Both the position numbers and the translations under genes were made by a program. A DNA stretch of 64,000 bases from Ophiodon elongatus. Lineage: Eukaryota; Chordata; Actinopteri; Perciformes; Hexagrammidae. Shown one piece after another: positions 1 through 12,175 of the stretch. The notes under the pieces are model-generated. The model saw only the letters and a list, made by a program, of their open reading frames with translations, did no database searches and was not told the origin of the DNA. The stretch spans positions 879,001 through 943,000 of the forward strand of contig JACSYO010001818.1 in assembly GCA_016806645.1 (NCBI GenBank), in the 5' to 3' direction. Position 1 is the stretch's first letter. Every line of letters begins with the position of its first letter.

Positions 1-923
1 ATAATCCATCAGCACGCTGCATCCCTGTTTTGACATGGTCTTCTATTTAAAAACGGTCACATTTAAAAGGCGTAAAAGGTCCTGACTCAGTTCAATGCCT
101 TCAAGGTCAGATGTGTAAGATTCTGACAAAAGTGGATGGATCCCACTAGTTATTGTTGTTTTCCACCCACATCAAATTTGACCAGCATGCTTGCATGGAG
201 TAGTTTAACACCGACCCAACGTAATACACAACGCTCAATGCAAGTTAAGTTCACTGTGGCAAATTGTTGAAGATGAGGTAGAAAATGTTGAGAGACAAAC
301 CAGAAGAGAGGAAATAAAAGGCTCAAAATGATAGAAGAAGAAGCATCTCACTGAAACAAAAATATATATATATATATATATAAACTAGAGAACCACCTGA
401 CAACCATTGGAGCAAACAACTTGTGATTTAAAAAAAATGTTATTTTAATTATAATTAGGCGATATTTAATTAAATCTCAATCATTTAATCCTAAAATAAT
501 AAGACATTGAATTCACACAAGCAAATTACTGGCTGTGACACTGAAGTGCAAATGGTTAAAGTGTCAAGTTATCATAAATTTGTGCTCCTTCTCCAGCGCT
601 GACTTTTGCAAATTGTCTTCAGCATTCTGCGGAGCTTGATAGCTGCAAGAAAGCATCGGCTCACTGCAGATCCTGACACTGTTTTCCAGTCAGCCTAAAA
701 TGGAACGCCCTAGCACTATTCATCATATCCTACTCAATTATGAATGTCTGAAAACTTGAACGTGCCGCAGTAATATATTTGCAGGGGGATAAGAGGAGAA
801 AGAGCTGTGCTCGGAAAGCCAGAGCAATGCAGAAAGGATTCTTTGGCAACCAGACTTTGAAATACAAGCCTTTCTCATGTTTGAAAAAGATGGTTGCATT
901 CACAAGAAATTTGAATCACACAC

Positions 924-965
<42 letters not shown>

Positions 966-3869
966 TCGTATAATATTGATTTCACAGCCTATGCTATATA
1001 TGCAAGAATACCATGAATTACTGCTTAGCCGGTGGGTGTGACTAATAATGCCTTTTAAAAACCTATGCATTACCGTACATGCAACCCTCTGGTAATTTTC
1101 TTTTTTGATGATTTAGAAAATGGCTAAATAATCAGGGCAGACTTATTATTCCAGTCATTGTCCTCTAACTAATAACAGTGAATCAGCCAAAGCCATTGGG
1201 GTTCCCAGACTTAATTGCCCAAGCTTTCTTTGTCTGAGGAAGCTCAATAGAAGATCTAAAGCAGCCTTAGATGTGTCCGATCTGATCTTCTAACTGTGAT
1301 GAGATTCCACTTCCTTTATGGCTCTAATTACTGAAATTAGATCTCCAGCAGAGACGTCTACTGTATGGAACCGCAATAGGCGGGCCTTTTATCTCTGTAA
1401 CTGTAGCCAAGTCTCTTTGTTCTGGCTTACAAGCCGTGATTTCTTTGGGAGACGCCTATTTTCTCATACGTAACAATGGCTGGTCCTCGTTTGTGACAAG
1501 ATGCATCAAACAGCTGAGGAATGTATTTTTAGTTATTTAGTTTGTATTCTATTATTGATATAGTACTAGTGAGAATTTTTTGCTCCTTACTGACTCCACT
1601 TTCCAATATGAATATTAAGGAGGTAGCCTGGCCCTTGAATGTTTATGGTTGTACTAGTCCTTGACCTATGATAGCAAAACCATGCTATAAACTCAATCAC
1701 ATGGTCTCGTTATCTAGTACATACATAATTAAAACCTGAAATCTCCTGCTTCCGACTAGGTTCACCCTCCGAGGTTTAATATTTTAATGAGATACTCCGA
1801 GGGCCAATCAGCAGCTTGCTCCCTCCTGACTTATGGTGTGACGCAATTTGCATGTCAACATTTCATTTAAAAAAAGGTATTTACATAACGTTTCAACTGT
1901 TTCTTAGACACTAATTTGTGTTTTTAAATAACATTCTGGACTTATTCAACAGACACGCTGCTTGGTTTTTAGTGAGAGGAGAAAAGGTAACAAAGGTAAC
2001 ATTTTCACTTATTTCCTGTCTGTAATAATACTAATACCATTGCATCAGAACCAATTAGAGCTACTCTGCATGCATTCTAGATGGAACAAACTTATGTTTA
2101 AATGTATCGTATCACTTCTGGTGGAGGTCAGGCACAGTGTTGGAAGAAGTCCAGAATGAACCTTGGGAACTGACCAGCTGCGTGGAAAAGCTAATTTTGC
2201 ACAAGCTAAATCAAGAGAAATCTCCAATTGATTAGAATTTCAAATGAAATTTGTCTCTGGCATTTGAAAAAACAGCTACCAGCCCTGCCTGAAGCCAACA
2301 CTATGATTTGTCATAGGACTTTGGCAAAGCTATCACAGAGATTGTTGATTTATTTGAGGACAGTCCTGTGAGGACTCCTGCACTGTGAAAAGGTACATAG
2401 TTAACAAAGAAGCAATCTAGGAAAAGTATATAGCAGCCTTCCAGCAATATACATGTTACAGTAAAACTTTGTAGATCATATTTCTGAATGTATAGAAATC
2501 CTGAGCATTTAGCGTCCATCGTAAATGTTGATCCCTCTTTTAAAGATCGTTTTTCTTTTCCAAAATCAGGCCAAAAGACAATTTCATTGTTTGATATTTG
2601 ATTAAACGATGCTTTCAACGGTCCATTAATTCTCTGAGCGGCTGTGCAGAGTTCATTGTTCACAGACACACTTGATTCAGCTACAGTGATGCTTGAATGG
2701 GAGTCAGTAAAATGCACTCCACATAGATTTTAATTATATAATCTAAAGGCTTGTTTGGAGCAAGCATTTTTTTCCCAAACTCTGGATTGTTCACCCCTTT
2801 CGTCTGTTGGGCAGTAACAATGGGAAATTACCACTCTGAGAGATCTGGAAATGTGAATCTTTTTCCTCTCCCAAGAGACCTGAATTAGACAGTTCATTAC
2901 CGGCAAGAAAGACTTCCAAAGCAGTACGATGAAATGACCCCTAAAATGTAAGGTTTTACTAGTACAACACTCTATAGGCCTAGTGGACCCTCGCACATAT
3001 AATGGTCTTTAACCATGTTGAGACCTTGAGCTATATATTTGTATTCTTTGCTTGCACAACAACCTAAGAGAACAGAATACACCGGAAATAGTGAAAATGG
3101 ATTTGGCTTAATTTTTGTTTGGAGTTGTGTGTAGTGACATTTTTAATACTATCACAGACTCCAGGCAGAAGAGCCGAGTAAGGAGTGGTTAAATATAGCT
3201 GAGATTATTTTAATCAATCATGTAGTTTATTCAACACCCGCCTTCTGGGGAAAATGTATTGCTTTCTTATGTTTTCTCTTAACATAGTAACTAAAACAAC
3301 CAAATGCAAGATTTATTTATTCAAATATTTATTAGTTTGTGGGGAAAAGCTCATTTGCAATAAAAATGTATCAAAGATATATGTTTATCGTACACCACAG
3401 TTGACTTACCATTGTGAATGTCTTCCACAGTGGAAGAGTTCTGAAAATTTATGGTATCAATATCAGAGGACTTTTTTTCCACCCCTCTGGGATTGTCAGT
3501 ACTATTCTCTCCTGAGAAAACCCTGTAGGTATGAAATAAAAGTGTCCCTGTTGAAGAGGTATAAGAGGGAATAGCATGTCTCTTGCCCCGAGCTAAGTGG
3601 TGCTTTGGTGCTTTGTCTTACTTCAGCTCTCTACGCTAGTACGTCCAAGGTCTTTTAGTGAGAGCTGTTGGTTGACATTAGACAGAGATTAAATAAGTTT
3701 TTTGGGTTTTGCCGTTGACATGTTCAAAGGATTAATGTTGTGAAAAAGCTCTCAAACACAGGTCAACAATTAGTGATAAGACAATATAGGATTTCATTGT
3801 GGATCACCAACTTTCTCAGTTGTTTTCACCAGCAAATGATTTGCACCCTTTTTGTACATCATGGTATTC
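1..3869. other. Non-coding DNA, no gene recognised
   Basis: This is AT-rich single-copy-looking DNA with an (AT)n array at 361-383 and a longer (AC)n array at 926-963. The longest frame is 138 codons on the minus strand (2301-2717). Its product has no recognisable domain, and no splice signals or repeat similarity support it. Everything else is short chance frames. Confidence 0.6.
926..963. repeat. (AC)n microsatellite
   Basis: About 19 uninterrupted AC units, preceded by a short broken stretch (cacacacct). The chance frame at 779-973 ends in a Thr-His run made by this array. Confidence 0.97.
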
Positions 3870-4040
3870 ATCAGTGGTGGAAAGTAACCAAGTACATTTA
3901 CTCAAGTATTACTGTACTGTTTTGAAGCTGCTTTCAAGCTGCTGTTAATTTCAGGAAATACTGAACTTTTCACTACAATACATTTATTTATAATGAGTTC
4001 ATGAAATACAATGCTTTGTTTTCCAGTAAATTAAACCACA
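3870..4040 (+). repeat. Dispersed fish repeat fragment ('agtggtggaaagtaac' family)
   Basis: The run cagtggtggaaagtaacc, then aagtacatttactcaagta, then cactacaatacatttattt, matches the order of motifs in a dispersed element I know from many teleost genomes. That element is rich in aagta/tactt and has no coding capacity. The copy is diverged, and its centre departs from the family as I remember it. The 5' end is sharper than the 3' end, which fades into AT-rich DNA. Confidence 0.55.
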
Positions 4041-4616
4041 CATAAATACACATAAATATGAATAAAATTATCACCATGCACTCGCATGAATGCTACCACG
4101 TGAACATTTTTACTCGCACACTCACAAAAGATGAGCGCATATGTGACCATTTTGATCACAATCTGCAGCCCCGTTATGTTATTCCAGTATATTTTAGTCG
4201 GGAAGTTACAATACCAGAAATTTTTAAGTCCATGCCAATACCAGTGAAATTCCACAATTCTTGATAACCCTAACCCACGGTAAAAAGTGTCAATATTACA
4301 GTTTCCATAACATCCCTATGTTTTAGGGGCATTATAAGGGTTTTAAACATATTTTGATGATTATCAGGATACTATTGTGAATCACAATTATTCTGGCAAG
4401 GATAATGCTAAAATAATATAATGCTCATATGGTCCCATGCCTAACTTTTACTGCAACACATTCATCATGTGGCAAGAAACACTTGCAACATATAGAAAAA
4501 AATGAACGAACAATGTATTAAGACTATTTTTGACATCTGAAGAGCAACACAATTTTGTCTTAAGGATTGTTAATTAAATAAATTATTATTATAATTAAAT
4601 ATCACCAAAACTGCTC

Positions 4617-4665
<49 letters not shown>

Positions 4666-5059
4666 AAATGCAGTGTCTGGTTGTGCACTCACACCAACAG
4701 CAGAGACAAAGTGACTGATTGCAATTAGTTTGAAGTGCTGAGAGACAGGAACAAGACACATGGAGAATGGAGGCAACAATAAAACAACGAGTGAACCTTT
4801 CATCAGAAATGCAGAACAAGAACAGGAAGTCTAAGGTGAAAAGTTAAAGCAATCAGTGCTTGGATTGCCAAGGATTTGTTACTTTACAACCTATTGCCTA
4901 TTGCTTTATAAAAAAGTTGTTTCCCACAGATTTTATTCACATTTGATTTGTCATAAAGTTTTCTAGGAACCGCCTCCACCAACACTGATAATTATGTCTT
5001 TGTTAATTCAACATAGTTTAATTAATTATGTGACGTCACAAAATGTTTATTGATTTTGT
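4041..5059. other. AT-rich non-coding stretch with an (AT)n array
   Basis: A 43-bp (AT)n array lies at 4621-4663. The frames crossing it encode Ile-Tyr runs and are artefacts. The rest shows no gene or recognised repeat. Confidence 0.6.
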
Positions 5060-5420
5060 GTACAGGGACAAGAGTTGTCCGTGTCCCTCGAAAAACTTTT
5101 TTCCGGGATGTCAATATGTTAAAAGTGAAAGATGGTATAGGCAACAAACACACTTAGTTAGGTTTTGGAAAAACATGATGGTTGGGCCTAAAATAACTAA
5201 TTACAATAAGGTTTAGGCAACAAAACCATAAAGCAGTGTCGAATTCCGGTCTTGTGGTTGACAGTCCTGTGTTTGTTGGACTCATACACCTCTGGTCTTT
5301 TTGGATAACAAAAACAACGACACTTGCTCTGACTGTTGGTTAGATAAGTGGATGCACCACCAAAAAGGATCCTAATTAACCTTCCATTGGCATTATTTTC
5401 GTCCTGAGCATCCCATGTAC
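5060..5420 (+). repeat. Dispersed 'gttaggtttaggcaacaaa' repeat, copy 1
   Basis: Internal motifs are ggcaacaaacacacttagtt, aggttttggaaaaacatg, ggcctaaaataac and ggtttaggcaacaaaacca. The same motifs in the same order and on the same strand recur at 49598-49850. I recognise this as a common percomorph dispersed repeat. It lies just after ttgtccgtgtccctcgaaaa, which I believe is also part of the family. It has no coding capacity, and its class is not known to me. Ends are approximate. Confidence 0.6.
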
Positions 5421-8400
5421 ACAAAACCAACAATTTGCATATCATGACTATTTCATGACGTGCCATGATGCTGAGCTGGAAAAATCGTGTTTCAAAATAA
5501 GACTGTGTCGAGACCTTCAATAAATACAGAGACTCCTGTAAGCAGCAGCATGTTTAATGAGGGGTATTCATGCTTAGGCGGCCATATATACATTTTACAT
5601 TGCAGTTATTAAAGTGTGCTCTCAATGCATTTTGTATTTCACTTTACTGTATGAAACACATTCATACAAAAAGGGCCTTTGATGTAAAATAGCAAACTCC
5701 TTTAAGTATTTATTTTCAAATTATATTATATAAAAGGTTGCTGTTCAGCTTCTAACAAGCAATTACAGTAATGTGCTCTTGAATTAGTTGAAAGGAGAAA
5801 TGTTGCTCTCCAGGTTTGTCAGGTGTTTTGGCTGCAGATTCCAAAGGTATCTGGCACAAAGCTGAATCTTTTTATTTATTTTTTATTTTATTAAAAATCA
5901 ACAAACCACTCAAGAAGTTGTTTGATTTTAGAGCAATCTGCTGCTAAGACCAACAAGGGGCCAATGCATTAATGGGAGAGTTCACGAAGGGCATTAATTA
6001 TGATGCAATGAAAAACAAAGCAGAGTTTCACCACCTTTTGTTCTGTACTTGGCCAAGAAAGAAGCAATCAGAAACACTCTGTTATGCAGCCAGTGCCCTC
6101 TGAAACAGTGTCAGCTCTAAATACTAGCACGCTTGTCTCATATCCCAACTGCAAATAAGCAGTAAAGGAGAAACAGCCGGCAAAGTGACAGCTTGAGTAA
6201 AATACCATCTATAAAGAGGTAAACCAGGTTGGCTTACTCCAAAATAAGCAGTCTCCAGCTTTAGAACACCTAACCTGTGTTTGTTTAGCAGTGGAAACAA
6301 GTGCTGGGATGTAAGGCCTGCCTGCATGCACACACATGTAGCATAGAAGTGAACATGTGATTGTGTGATACTGACTCATGTGGAATTTGTAAAAAAAGAA
6401 GAAAAGCAGAGGGTATCCACACTCAGGGAGTCCGTCAACATTTGGTTCGAAAAGTTGCTTGTTAGTCCAGTAAAGTAAGGAAAGGTAACATCCGGTGAGC
6501 AGACACCTTCTGCTTGTCTTTCCTCGTTCCCTCAGAAAATAATAACGCTGAGGTCTTAGGACTCATTCCTGCTGCACGCTACTACTACAAATGTTCTATA
6601 GATAAATATATTGGCTATTTAAACTAGGACTATTTAATTTAAGTTGTTTATTTTAACAAACTGTAGGCTATGACAGTGTATAACACAGTGAAAATCAATA
6701 AAATGGTCATAACACACTGGTTCTTTTGCAGCGTGCAGTGGCAGAAAGCCGACTGAAAATTGGCAAAGTTTCTCTTCAAAGACTTATTAAAAGAAATTTA
6801 TAAGGTAACAGGCAGATTACTTTTTGGCTTTATGAATGCATTTTCTTGTATTGATTAAAACAATACTGATGTTGACACATTTTCAGTTTAATAATACCGT
6901 TTTTTTTGGTTTGTTGCTCTCAGCCTCTTTATGTGCAATTGTTCTTTTCTCAGACCAACTCATTGATTGTAAGTGGATTATTTTTATTTTTTTTTCATGG
7001 AAACAAAACATTTGGAATTCACATTACAACAGCAAATATAAAATTGTTATATATTGGAAATAGATTGGATTTAACAAAAGATGCATGATTATTACATTAG
7101 TCTTGCGGTTAACCAAGCACATTGTGCTCACAGTGTGCTACCACGGAGTTCAAACTTTCTTGGAAGCATTTTGTGACTTCTGAGTGTCAGTGACACAACA
7201 GGGCCACAGATAATGCCCCGTCTCCTCAAACTCTCCTCTCCTACTGTAACTTCACTTTGAAGTCCAGTCAAGGGATCAAGCAGAACATTTTAAGTAGTTA
7301 ATCCCTCATTTTTGGTCCAATGCACAGTATCCGCTTAATATTTACCGCAGAGGTTTCTAATTGTCCTGCTTACTAGTTCAAACTGTAAGTACCACACTGA
7401 TATTTTATGTGACCACTAGAGAGACGTATGCTGCATGTTGAGAAATTGGGGAATGGTGGAAAATGCTCTCAAATGATGTAATTAGCATACCTTTGAAAGG
7501 AAAAAATAGTATCTCTTTTTTAGTAACTGCAAGGTCATGGTGTTTAAGTACGGTAGTTTAATTAAATTTGCTGTCCATAAAGTTTTTGAGGAACATTATG
7601 CAAATAAGATTTTAATTATTGCCCATTCGGAATGTCATCAAAGTGCTCGTCTAAAAAGGGGATAGAATTCCTTCAGCAGTCCTGATTTGATTTCCCCGAC
7701 CCTGCATTTCCTCCCATAAAGAAGGGAAATAAAATAAAATAAAATAATGATGAATTGAATTAGTTCCAGTCCATAACTACTGCAGAAACTTTTTTCCCAG
7801 ATATTACCGTCTTGTCTTCTGAAAATAACTCTAAATCACTTTAACACCCACTGGTTCACTAAACTGCAAAGACTGCTATCTATTTTGATTCGTTCATTAG
7901 CACTTTGACTGTGTGTGAATACACAAAAAAAAAGAAAGAAAGATATCCATCTGTTAAGTAAGAAAACATTATGACAACACATGCAGGTACACTTTGAAAT
8001 CGTCCATTTAAAATGTGTCTATATTATGTGAAGAAATCAGAATTTTTATATATATTCAAATTAACATGTATGAGCTTGGCCTAATACTACCCATCGTACA
8101 TGGTTACTGCAACATTTTGCAGTCTTGCATTCATTTATTTTACATGTTTTGTAAAAAACTTTGTTTCATCATATGGCAGACGTGTGGCCAGATGCCCTGA
8201 AAGCATTTGTAGACCACAATCTTTGGTCGATTCGAGGCACAATGGAAGCTACTCATGCCTGAAATTATACAGGTCAAAAGGGCCCTGATTGTGATTGCAC
8301 ACTTAGAAAATCAAATATTGGCTAAAGCTGCCACCCCAGTTGAATGGGATGACACATCCTGGGAGGGAATTAAAAGTTAAAAACGTGGTTGCCTGGGCTC

Positions 8401-9627
8401 TGATGACTGGGACCCTTGATCAAATATCGATTGTGTACGGTAGGGAAGGTGAAGCTGCTGAGAAACCCCAAATCTATACTGTGGAATTTGCGAGACGTGG
8501 GCCTCCATTATGTAATTACCACTGCCTTGAGAGAGATCAGCCCTCCAGTCAAGTCCTGACAGCTCCTCTCGAAGAGAAGCTGCCAGAATGAAGCAAGGAC
8601 TTTAATTTGCGACTTTTCATTTTTCTTTCATTTCCGCATTACTGGTCCACCTTGAAAGCAGAGTCGATTCAATGCACTACAGTGAAGAACACAGACCTAC
8701 TGCAGCGTGAATGACAGGTACTGGTATAGGGGTTCATCACCAGAGACAACATTTAAACTGTGTGAGAATGCCTCACTCTGAAACTTAAAAAGAAATATTC
8801 ATGGAATTGGAATTCAAATGAACATACTTTGTCCATGAATGTTGTTCCACCCCGTAATATAGGAACCATACCTTGTATGTGCATGTGTTAGGGATTTCTT
8901 TCCGAAAATGTGTTAATCCTGAGACTTAATTGTCCCTTGTGTGAAATGATTTTGTTAAATCAATGAAATTTCAACATTCTTTTTATAACTCTGATTCTTT
9001 GTGTGTGTCTTTGTGTACATGGTTTGTTTGGAGCTAAACAACAAAGATATTTTCCTACAATTTTCAAAATGTTATAATTTCAAGAACCTAGACCACGAAC
9101 CTAGATTTGCATGGATGTTTGTCTCATCTTTGTTTTTTTAATAGTGGGTGTGAAAGAGAGAACAGTTTTTTTTCTGTTTTCAGTGTGTGTATGTGTCTGT
9201 GAACGCATTGATATGCCACATAAATAGATCAACAGAAGAAAGCCTTAAGCCCCTGTTCTCACGAGACCTTCATTATGTTAGGACCTCAGGTAATTAATGA
9301 ACTATCAACAACCTCTGTGGTCTGTGAATTATATGGTGAGACAATATGAATTCACTTAAACAACCCATGGCCTGGATACAGCAAATTTACATTTGTCCCT
9401 GTGTGATTTAATGTAACAAAACAAGTCACATTTGTCCCAAATAATATATTCACAATCTTCCCTTCTTTCACTAAAGCTTGAATTTTTCATATTAGGAGAC
9501 GCACAGAACCAGCAGGTCTACAACATAAAGACAAACACACTGTTATGCACAAAACATAAAACGTTGTAATTCCATGACAAGAATTAAGTTAACAAGGGCA
9601 CCACACAAATATATAATCCAAGTTTAT
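5421..9627. other. Non-coding DNA, mostly repeat-poor
   Basis: There is a small (AAAAT)n run at about 7726-7747. The part at 8180-8600 is balanced in composition, free of simple repeats and looks well kept, so it is one candidate for a conserved regulatory element. No exon or domain is recognised. Confidence 0.5.
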
Positions 9628-9870
9628 ATAAGGGTGTCTCGATTTCGATTCCAAATCAATCAAATTGATGTTAAAATGTAGATCAGCGATTTCCCTGGTG
9701 TTTGTTTGTTTTTACTCTCCACCAGACAACACAGCTTAGCTTGCCAGTAGCCTGCAGCTCCACTTTTCAAGACACCATGGAAGTGAGTCAGAGATGGAAA
9801 ACCTTCCAGCTTCCCTGAAGTCACAGAATCAGAAAAGGTGGCATTCCCGTAATTATCCCACAATCAACTG
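9628..9870 (-). repeat. hAT-like element terminus, copy 1 (minus orientation)
   Basis: Reading the minus strand, this segment ends in cgaaatcgagacaccct, with caatttgattgatttgg before it. Upstream are ctgtgttgtctggtg and cttcaggga. The same blocks in the same order occur on the plus strand at 32810-33049, which ends gaatcgtgacaccccta. An end of the form TAGGGGTGTCACGATTC is usual for fish hAT elements. No matching opposite end was found, so this is a solo end or a truncated copy. Confidence 0.5.
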
Positions 9871-10984
9871 AAAGTCCCTTTGTGTGGGGTTTTAAAAGAG
9901 GTTAGAATAACTCTACATATAGGGGCTTTGATATTGTTTCTGTGGGAATAGAGCTTAAAGGTCAGGACCATATCGGAAAGTCAGCTAAAATATGTATTTT
10001 TTTTTTTTGCTGGGATGAAATCATCTTGTCAATCAGAAAGCCAATAAAACAATAGTGATGTCTCAAGGCCTTTGGATGTTTGGAGTTGAGGAACAATTGT
10101 GGCTGAATCTGTCTACACACACACCTGGAGACGCTTCACCTTAGCGTCCTTGCACAGTGGGAAACGCTTCAGAAAGTTTGTCACTTTAGTTATTTCTTCT
10201 CTAGTGATAAAACACTTGAAACCAGCTGCCAATCCAATTTCAATAGGGTGGGAAAAGTAACACGTCACTCCCAAAGGAGTTCGGAATCGTCTTCAAAGAA
10301 AGAGAAGTTACCGCTGGCGCACAACACTTATTGCAGTTTATGAAAAATCCATTCCCAAAAGGCTCAGATGTCCACCCTGCACTTCCTGTGAACTGAGCCA
10401 TAAAAGAGTAAATGCATGAAACAGATAAATAAGTAAACACACTCTCAAATTTATATTCTCTGTCTGTATATACCCACCTCCTTTCATATTGTTGGGACCA
10501 GCTTCAAACAAGGTGAAAAGATACATCCCTTCAAGACTTCAAAAGTGCATTTGATATCTCAAGCTGGACATTTGGCGCATTAATAATTGACTGTGTGATT
10601 TTATTATTTAAAAATGAACGGATGTCTCTTCTTCCAGGACTGTTTTCCTTTTCATCATCTTTATGTGCAAGCAGGTCGAACATCAAGATGGCAACACGCG
10701 GCGTAATAAAGGGGAAGCTGTCAAAACAGCACACGCTGGAGTTCTTTATTTATATTTTTAAAAGCCCACCTCTGCTGGATGCTGCTATCAGGTCCATAAA
10801 GCCTTTGGTCCCCTCCACTATGGAAGGGTGAGGTGATCAAAGGGCTGTGTTGGTGTATGACTCACAAAGTCCCCCCTCCCCCCTCAATCATCTGCACATA
10901 TGAAAGTGACCCATAACATTTTCTGCATTGAACAAGACCACAGCACCTTTTATCACTATTTGTTTTTATTTATTTCACAACTCT
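9871..10984. other. Non-coding DNA, nothing recognised
   Basis: There are no repeats beyond short A/T runs. The chance frames at 10240-10831 overlap each other on both strands and show no domain. Confidence 0.55.
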
Positions 10985-12175
10985 CAAACCAGGGTCTAAA
11001 TTAGGTTCCAGGGACAATTTACACCCCCAACAAAAAGCACTGGTTGGAGGGGGTCGTACTCTCTGAAAATACAAGAACTTTCTGGGTGGGGTTTGCAGGG
11101 ATGACCGTCTCTGATTGGTCATATACACAAAGCTCCGCTGCTTCTACTCGTGTCCCGCTTCACTCATAAAACAAGGAAGCACTTACGTATCGATTTAGCA
11201 CCATTTTTAGGAAGAGGGGCGAGCGTTTCTCTCCGTCTGATAACGTATATTAAAGTTGAGCTTGCCTGTCGATTCATTTTAGAAAATTCAAAAAGAGAGA
11301 TCATGCGAGCAGCTGAGAGGGCGAGCGGGAGATGAGAAGAAAATATATTTCTAGTGTTTAACGCCGGTTAAGTTCTAAAGCACAAATAAATAACCATTGA
11401 ACACTCAACAGATGATTGACTGTGGAGACGGACACTACATCTACCGTGCATCAGTAAATACTACGCAGCAGTAAATGTCGTCACAGTGAGACAAAATCTG
11501 AGGTATATTTATGTTTTTTAGATGAAATTGGCGGACATCAGTGTGTGTTAACACTGCACTTCTGAAGAGTAGAGCAAAGGCGGAAGTGTCTTAAAACTGA
11601 TTCTATAGAAGTCTATGAGAAAATGACTCTACTTCTCTCCTGATTTATTCCCTCAGTAAACATTGTAAACATGAGTTTATGGTCTCAATCTCTACTTTCA
11701 AGTCTTCTTCAATACAGCATGATGTTCATTTAGTACATTATGGTCCATTTAGAGTCAAACAGACCATGATGCTCCAGGGCGGGGCTACCTTGTGATTGAC
11801 GGGTCGCTACCCTACCAGAGTCATATGCGCCGTCTCTGCATCACTCCTCTGCTGTCAAAATATGGCCACTTCCTGGTTGCAAAAAAATCCAAGTTGGCGA
11901 CGACTGTAATCCAAGATGGCGACGGTCAAAACACCAAACTTGAGGCTTCAAAACGTCAGTCTACAAACCAACCTACGGTGACTACGTCCACTTCTTGGAA
12001 TTTACCCCTGCAACCCTCCAGCGTCCCTTGTCCCATGTGATCGTGCCTTTCCACTCGTCGGCGGACTAATTCGGCTCATCTTTGCAGATCATTAGATCGC
12101 TATGGAAACGCAGACAGGAACCTTTTAGTTACTTGAAAAGTAGTCCTGGCACTAAAATTACCAGGAACGTCTTTA
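10985..12175. mobile_element. Candidate non-autonomous DNA transposon with inverted ends
   Basis: The left end (ccagggtctaaattaggttc) and the reverse complement of the right end (gttcctggtaattttagtgc) are imperfect inverted repeats. I also recall the internal sequence near the left end, ctgattggtcatat, from a dispersed fish element. A second family (11584-11998) lies inside it, so the unit is either a nest of two elements or one composite. The target-site duplication could not be fixed, and no transposase frame is present. Confidence 0.4.
11584..11998 (+). repeat. Dispersed percomorph repeat ('tagaagtctatgag' family), copy 1
   Basis: Diagnostic blocks are tagaagtctatgag, actctacttctc, ttattccctcagtaaac, gagtttatggtctca, cttcttcaata, agggcggggctacc, then ccaagatggcgacgg, gaggcttcaaaac and tacgtccacttctt. 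An inverted copy at 15530-16012 shares the first half closely. Between 11811 and 11890 the two copies differ completely, so one carries a replacement or deletion. This repeat is frequent in spiny-rayed fish and has no coding capacity. Confidence 0.75.

Noticed and set aside
2301..2717. Minus-strand frame of 138 codons as a possible gene
   Set aside because: No recognised domain, no flanking exon signals, and a size possible by chance in 64 kb. It cannot be excluded but is not supported.
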